Assembly (NCBI GenBank): GCA_900549275.1
Contig: URNU01000099.1
Location: 1 to 5,993, forward strand
DNA: 5,993 bases
Direction: 5' to 3'
Origin: an uncultured Collinsella sp.
Lineage (GTDB): Bacteria > Actinomycetota > Coriobacteriia > Coriobacteriales > Coriobacteriaceae
In this document: one piece after another, positions 4,563 to 5,993 of the stretch
How positions within the stretch are numbered: the stretch's first letter is position 1
Layout: each line of letters starts with the position of its first letter
Program-made: the position numbers and the translations under genes
The notes under the pieces: generated by a model
Told to the model about the DNA's origin: nothing
Database searches by the model: none
The model's input: the letters and a program-made list of their open reading frames with translations, nothing else

Positions 4563-4706
4563 ATGAACATCCGGTCAAGGAGTGCTAGGCCGCTGCATGG
4601 CCATGGAAGTAAAGTGGAAGAGGGCCGAACCAGAAGCAGTTCCCGGACAATTGGCGTCCGGCCAGACACTTCGGTTCGGCCCTTTCTTTTCAGGATTCTG
4701 GGATGA
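4563..4706 (+). CDS. Possible 47-residue small protein or leader ORF
   Basis: A strong ribosome site GGAGG (4550-4554) lies eight bases before an ATG at 4563. The frame stays open for 47 codons to TGA at 4704. The product (MNIRSRSARPLHGHGSKVEE..., then Arg/Ser-rich) is basic and resembles nothing I know. Most of its second half is encoded in the large hairpin at 4621-4683, and the transcript would be expected to end in the T-rich tract at 4683-4690, before the stop codon. That argues against a normal protein gene. It may be a regulatory leader peptide, or the good ribosome site may be coincidental. No clear plus-strand promoter was found. Confidence 0.25.
   Translation: MNIRSRSARPLHGHGSKVEEGRTRSSSRTIGVRPDTSVRPFLFRILG
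4621..4690 (+). terminator. Large hairpin with T-rich tail, likely terminator
   Basis: An 11-bp outer stem AGGGCCGAACC/GGTTCGGCCCT (4621-4631 with 4673-4683) runs into TTTCTTTT on the plus strand. Inside, CCGGAC/GTCCGG (4643-4648 with 4656-4661) forms a second stem on the same axis, separated by a symmetric 11-by-11 internal loop. On the minus strand the same hairpin lies 56 bases beyond the relaxase stop and could also end that transcript, although the T tract there is weaker. The good T-tail on the plus strand implies a plus-strand RNA that I cannot otherwise account for. Confidence 0.7.
4686..4699. repeat. 14-base direct repeat, copy 2 (CTTTTCAGGATTCT)
   Basis: This is an exact copy of 4384-4397, starting in the T tract of the large hairpin. 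The two copies frame about 290 bases that hold the small ORF and hairpin, as would happen if that block were an inserted cassette or had arisen by duplication. The repeat contains ATCCTG on the minus strand. Confidence 0.65.
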
Positions 4707-4727
4707 TGAATGTCACTCCGGCAATTC

Positions 4728-4743
4728 AAAACTAGAAAACTAG
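4728..4743. repeat. Tandem AAAACTAG duplicate at the relaxase stop
   Basis: Two adjacent copies of AAAACTAG (4728-4735, 4736-4743). The second contains the complement of the relaxase stop codon. It is short, but adds to the clustering of CTAG at gene ends in this window. Confidence 0.6.
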
Positions 4744-5939
4744 CGAGGCGTGTCGCCGCGCGAGTAGTCACCGCGATCGACAACGCGATCGTCCATCTGT
4801 CGCGACGCGGCGCTACCACCGTGCGCCTGGCCGGCGGCGCGAACGCGGTCGTCGCCGGCATCGACAACGCCGCCGGCATAGCGGTTGCGAATCTCTTTTG
4901 CGTAACCGCGCCGGGCAAGAAGCTCATCGCGTACAGCGGGATCTTCGAGCAGGTCTTCGTCACACTTCGGGGCAACGAATTTCGGGAAGAGATTGTAGGC
5001 GACGCCCTTGCTCGCCTTCGCTTGCTCGACCCACGCCGAATACGCTTTTTTAAGCCGTTGGATGTAGATCTCACAGCGCTTCTCGTATGGAAGCGCTCGC
5101 TCGGCTTCCAGCACGTTATTTTTGAAGGCAGCTTCAAGCTGCTTGATTGCGAACCGACCGTCAAGACGGGTCAGGTTAAAAGTGCACTTCGGGTTGCCGG
5201 CCTCTTTGATATCAAGATCTGTCGCATAGACTCGATTGTTCTTGATGAAAATGTCTACGCCCCATGAGGCAAGTAATTTCTTGAACTGCTCCATATTCTT
5301 TACGCGACCTTCGTCAATCGCAATATGGATCAGCTCGCGCAGATTGTTTTTATAACTGTACTCACCGCGACCGATAATCTCCTTTTCCGTGTCGCGCGGC
5401 TGACGATCTCGAATCTTTGAATTTCTCTTACCTTTTTCAAGTTGAGTAAGATTCCAGGCCTTGTCCATTTCACGAACCCATGAAGCGCGTTCGAATTTTC
5501 CGCGACGCCCACCAGTCTCGCAACGTTTGCCGGTCAGCAAATCGGTACGGTTGATCGCCATGTGGACCGCGTAGCGTTTTCCCGCCTTATCGCTTTCCTC
5601 ATGCAACGCGAGAATCACTTGTTGATGCGGATAGTGCTTCGCAAGCCATTGCTCCGCGTAGGCCAAACATGCATCGGGGGTCATCTTGCCTCCGTTGCAG
5701 CTGCACTCCTCGGGCAGAAACGCGAGAATCTGATGAAGCATGATTACGTTTTTGACTCCGGCTCTCGACGGTTTGTCGTGATGGAAAACCTTTCTGGTTC
5801 TATCCATTTTCGAAAACCAGTGGTCGCTCCATTCGATGTTCCAGCCACCACGCACAATCGCATCTTTTCCGTTGATGTATTTACGAACATTCTTTGCATA
5901 GCGCTCACTCGACACTCTTTTCTGTTTGATAACAGTCAC
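4740..5939 (-). CDS. Relaxase / mobilisation nuclease
   Basis: The product has 399 residues and starts at a GTG that overlaps the preceding stop (GTGA). The N-terminal domain has the order expected of the relaxase/mobilisation nuclease family: an early Tyr region (RYAKNVRKYINGKD, Y14 and Y21 as nucleophile candidates), a block HQILAFLPEE (69-78), and a motif III region ALHEESD...YAVHMAINRTD (111-133) giving H113, H126 and N130 of the usual H...HxH...N pattern. It would nick one strand at oriT, stay bound to the 5' end and lead it into the recipient. Ala124 stands where the first His of HxH is expected, and about four extra residues separate the histidines. Residues 190-330 are mostly helical and lysine-rich; the last 50 residues are Gly/Arg/Asp-rich, low in complexity and encoded by noticeably more GC-rich DNA than the body. 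No oriT is identified here; it may lie beyond base 5993. Confidence 0.87.
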   Translation of the reverse strand: MTVIKQKRVSSERYAKNVRKYINGKDAIVRGGWNIEWSDHWFSKMDRTRKVFHHDKPSRAGVKNVIMLHQILAFLPEECSCNGGKMTPDACLAYAEQWLAKHYPHQQVILALHEESDKAGKRYAVHMAINRTDLLTGKRCETGGRRGKFERASWVREMDKAWNLTQLEKGKRNSKIRDRQPRDTEKEIIGRGEYSYKNNLRELIHIAIDEGRVKNMEQFKKLLASWGVDIFIKNNRVYATDLDIKEAGNPKCTFNLTRLDGRFAIKQLEAAFKNNVLEAERALPYEKRCEIYIQRLKKAYSAWVEQAKASKGVAYNLFPKFVAPKCDEDLLEDPAVRDELLARRGYAKEIRNRYAGGVVDAGDDRVRAAGQAHGGSAASRQMDDRVVDRGDYSRGDTPR

Positions 5940-5993
5940 TTCACATCACCACCAACGAAATAGCGCTTTTCAAGCTCGTCGATGAAACGGTCT
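5936..5993 (-). CDS. C-terminal end of gene coupled to the relaxase, possibly a MobC-like accessory
   Basis: A minus-strand frame enters from the right edge and reads DRFIDELEKRYFVGGDVK before TGA at 5936-5938. Its last codon and stop form a GTGA overlap with the relaxase start, so the two are very likely co-translated. Genes placed like this before a relaxase are usually small relaxosome DNA-binding accessories of MobC type. With only 18 residues visible, the identity is inferred from position, not from sequence. Confidence 0.6.
   Translation of the reverse strand, partial: DRFIDELEKRYFVGGDVK

Larger units (their letters stand above)
4267..4739. other. Intergenic region between phosphoesterase operon and relaxase
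   Basis: These 473 bases contain, from left to right, the operon leader (4267 to about 4388), a minus-strand extended -10 (4395-4403), a stretch without recognisable features (about 4410-4510), a CTAG half-site resembling the two palindromes (4511-4521), a small hairpin TGCCG-TTT-CGGCA (4532-4544), a ribosome site with a small ORF (4550-4706), a large hairpin with a T-rich tail (4621-4690), and a tandem AAAACTAG (4728-4743). Two copies of a 14-base direct repeat lie 302 bases apart (4384 and 4686). Confidence 0.75.

Noticed and set aside
4526..5164. A 212-codon minus-strand frame overlapping the relaxase 3' end, considered as evidence for a frameshift.
   Set aside because: It is Arg/Ser/Ala-rich low-complexity sequence, no better than the relaxase frame's own C-terminus, so there is no sequence support for a frameshift.

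Overview
This window is the end of a short-read assembly. Bases 1-62 are an Illumina P7/i7 adapter rather than biology. The DNA after it looks like a fragment of a mobilisable plasmid or integrative mobilisable element. Support for this is a serine-recombinase tail at one end, a relaxase with an overlapping upstream partner gene at the other, and unassigned accessory genes between. Most genes are GC-rich, use GTG as well as ATG starts, and have clear GGAG-type ribosome sites. This suits a high-GC host, perhaps an actinomycete such as a gut Coriobacteriia, but nothing here proves the taxon. No replication initiator, rRNA, tRNA or CRISPR array is visible, and both ends are truncated.

Layout: adapter (1-62); C-terminal helix-turn-helix tail of a serine recombinase (63-198, +); a spacer with two inverted repeats (199-331); an alanine/glutamate-rich coiled-coil protein (332-1189, -); a 358-base divergent regulatory region with operator-like repeats (1190-1547); a second coiled-coil protein (1548-2126, +); a perfect 18-bp-stem hairpin (2156-2196); three overlapping metallophosphoesterase genes read right to left (4266 to 2169, -); a 473-base region with the operon's promoter and structured leader, a small ORF and a large hairpin (4267-4739); a relaxase (4740-5939, -); and the last 18 codons of a gene coupled to it (5936-5993, -).

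How the parts may work together: the relaxase and its partner would handle conjugal mobilisation, and the recombinase may resolve or integrate the element. The two coiled-coil genes are divergent and share a control region with repeated motifs, as plasmid-maintenance proteins that control their own transcription often do. The phosphoesterase trio is a single translationally coupled unit whose leader can fold into mutually exclusive structures. Its substrate is unknown. The most distinctive non-coding feature is an exactly shared palindrome, TTCTAGA-N5-TCTAGAA, at 225-243 and 2167-2185, on either side of the coiled-coil pair. It lies within a general pattern in which CTAG is confined to gene ends and spacers.
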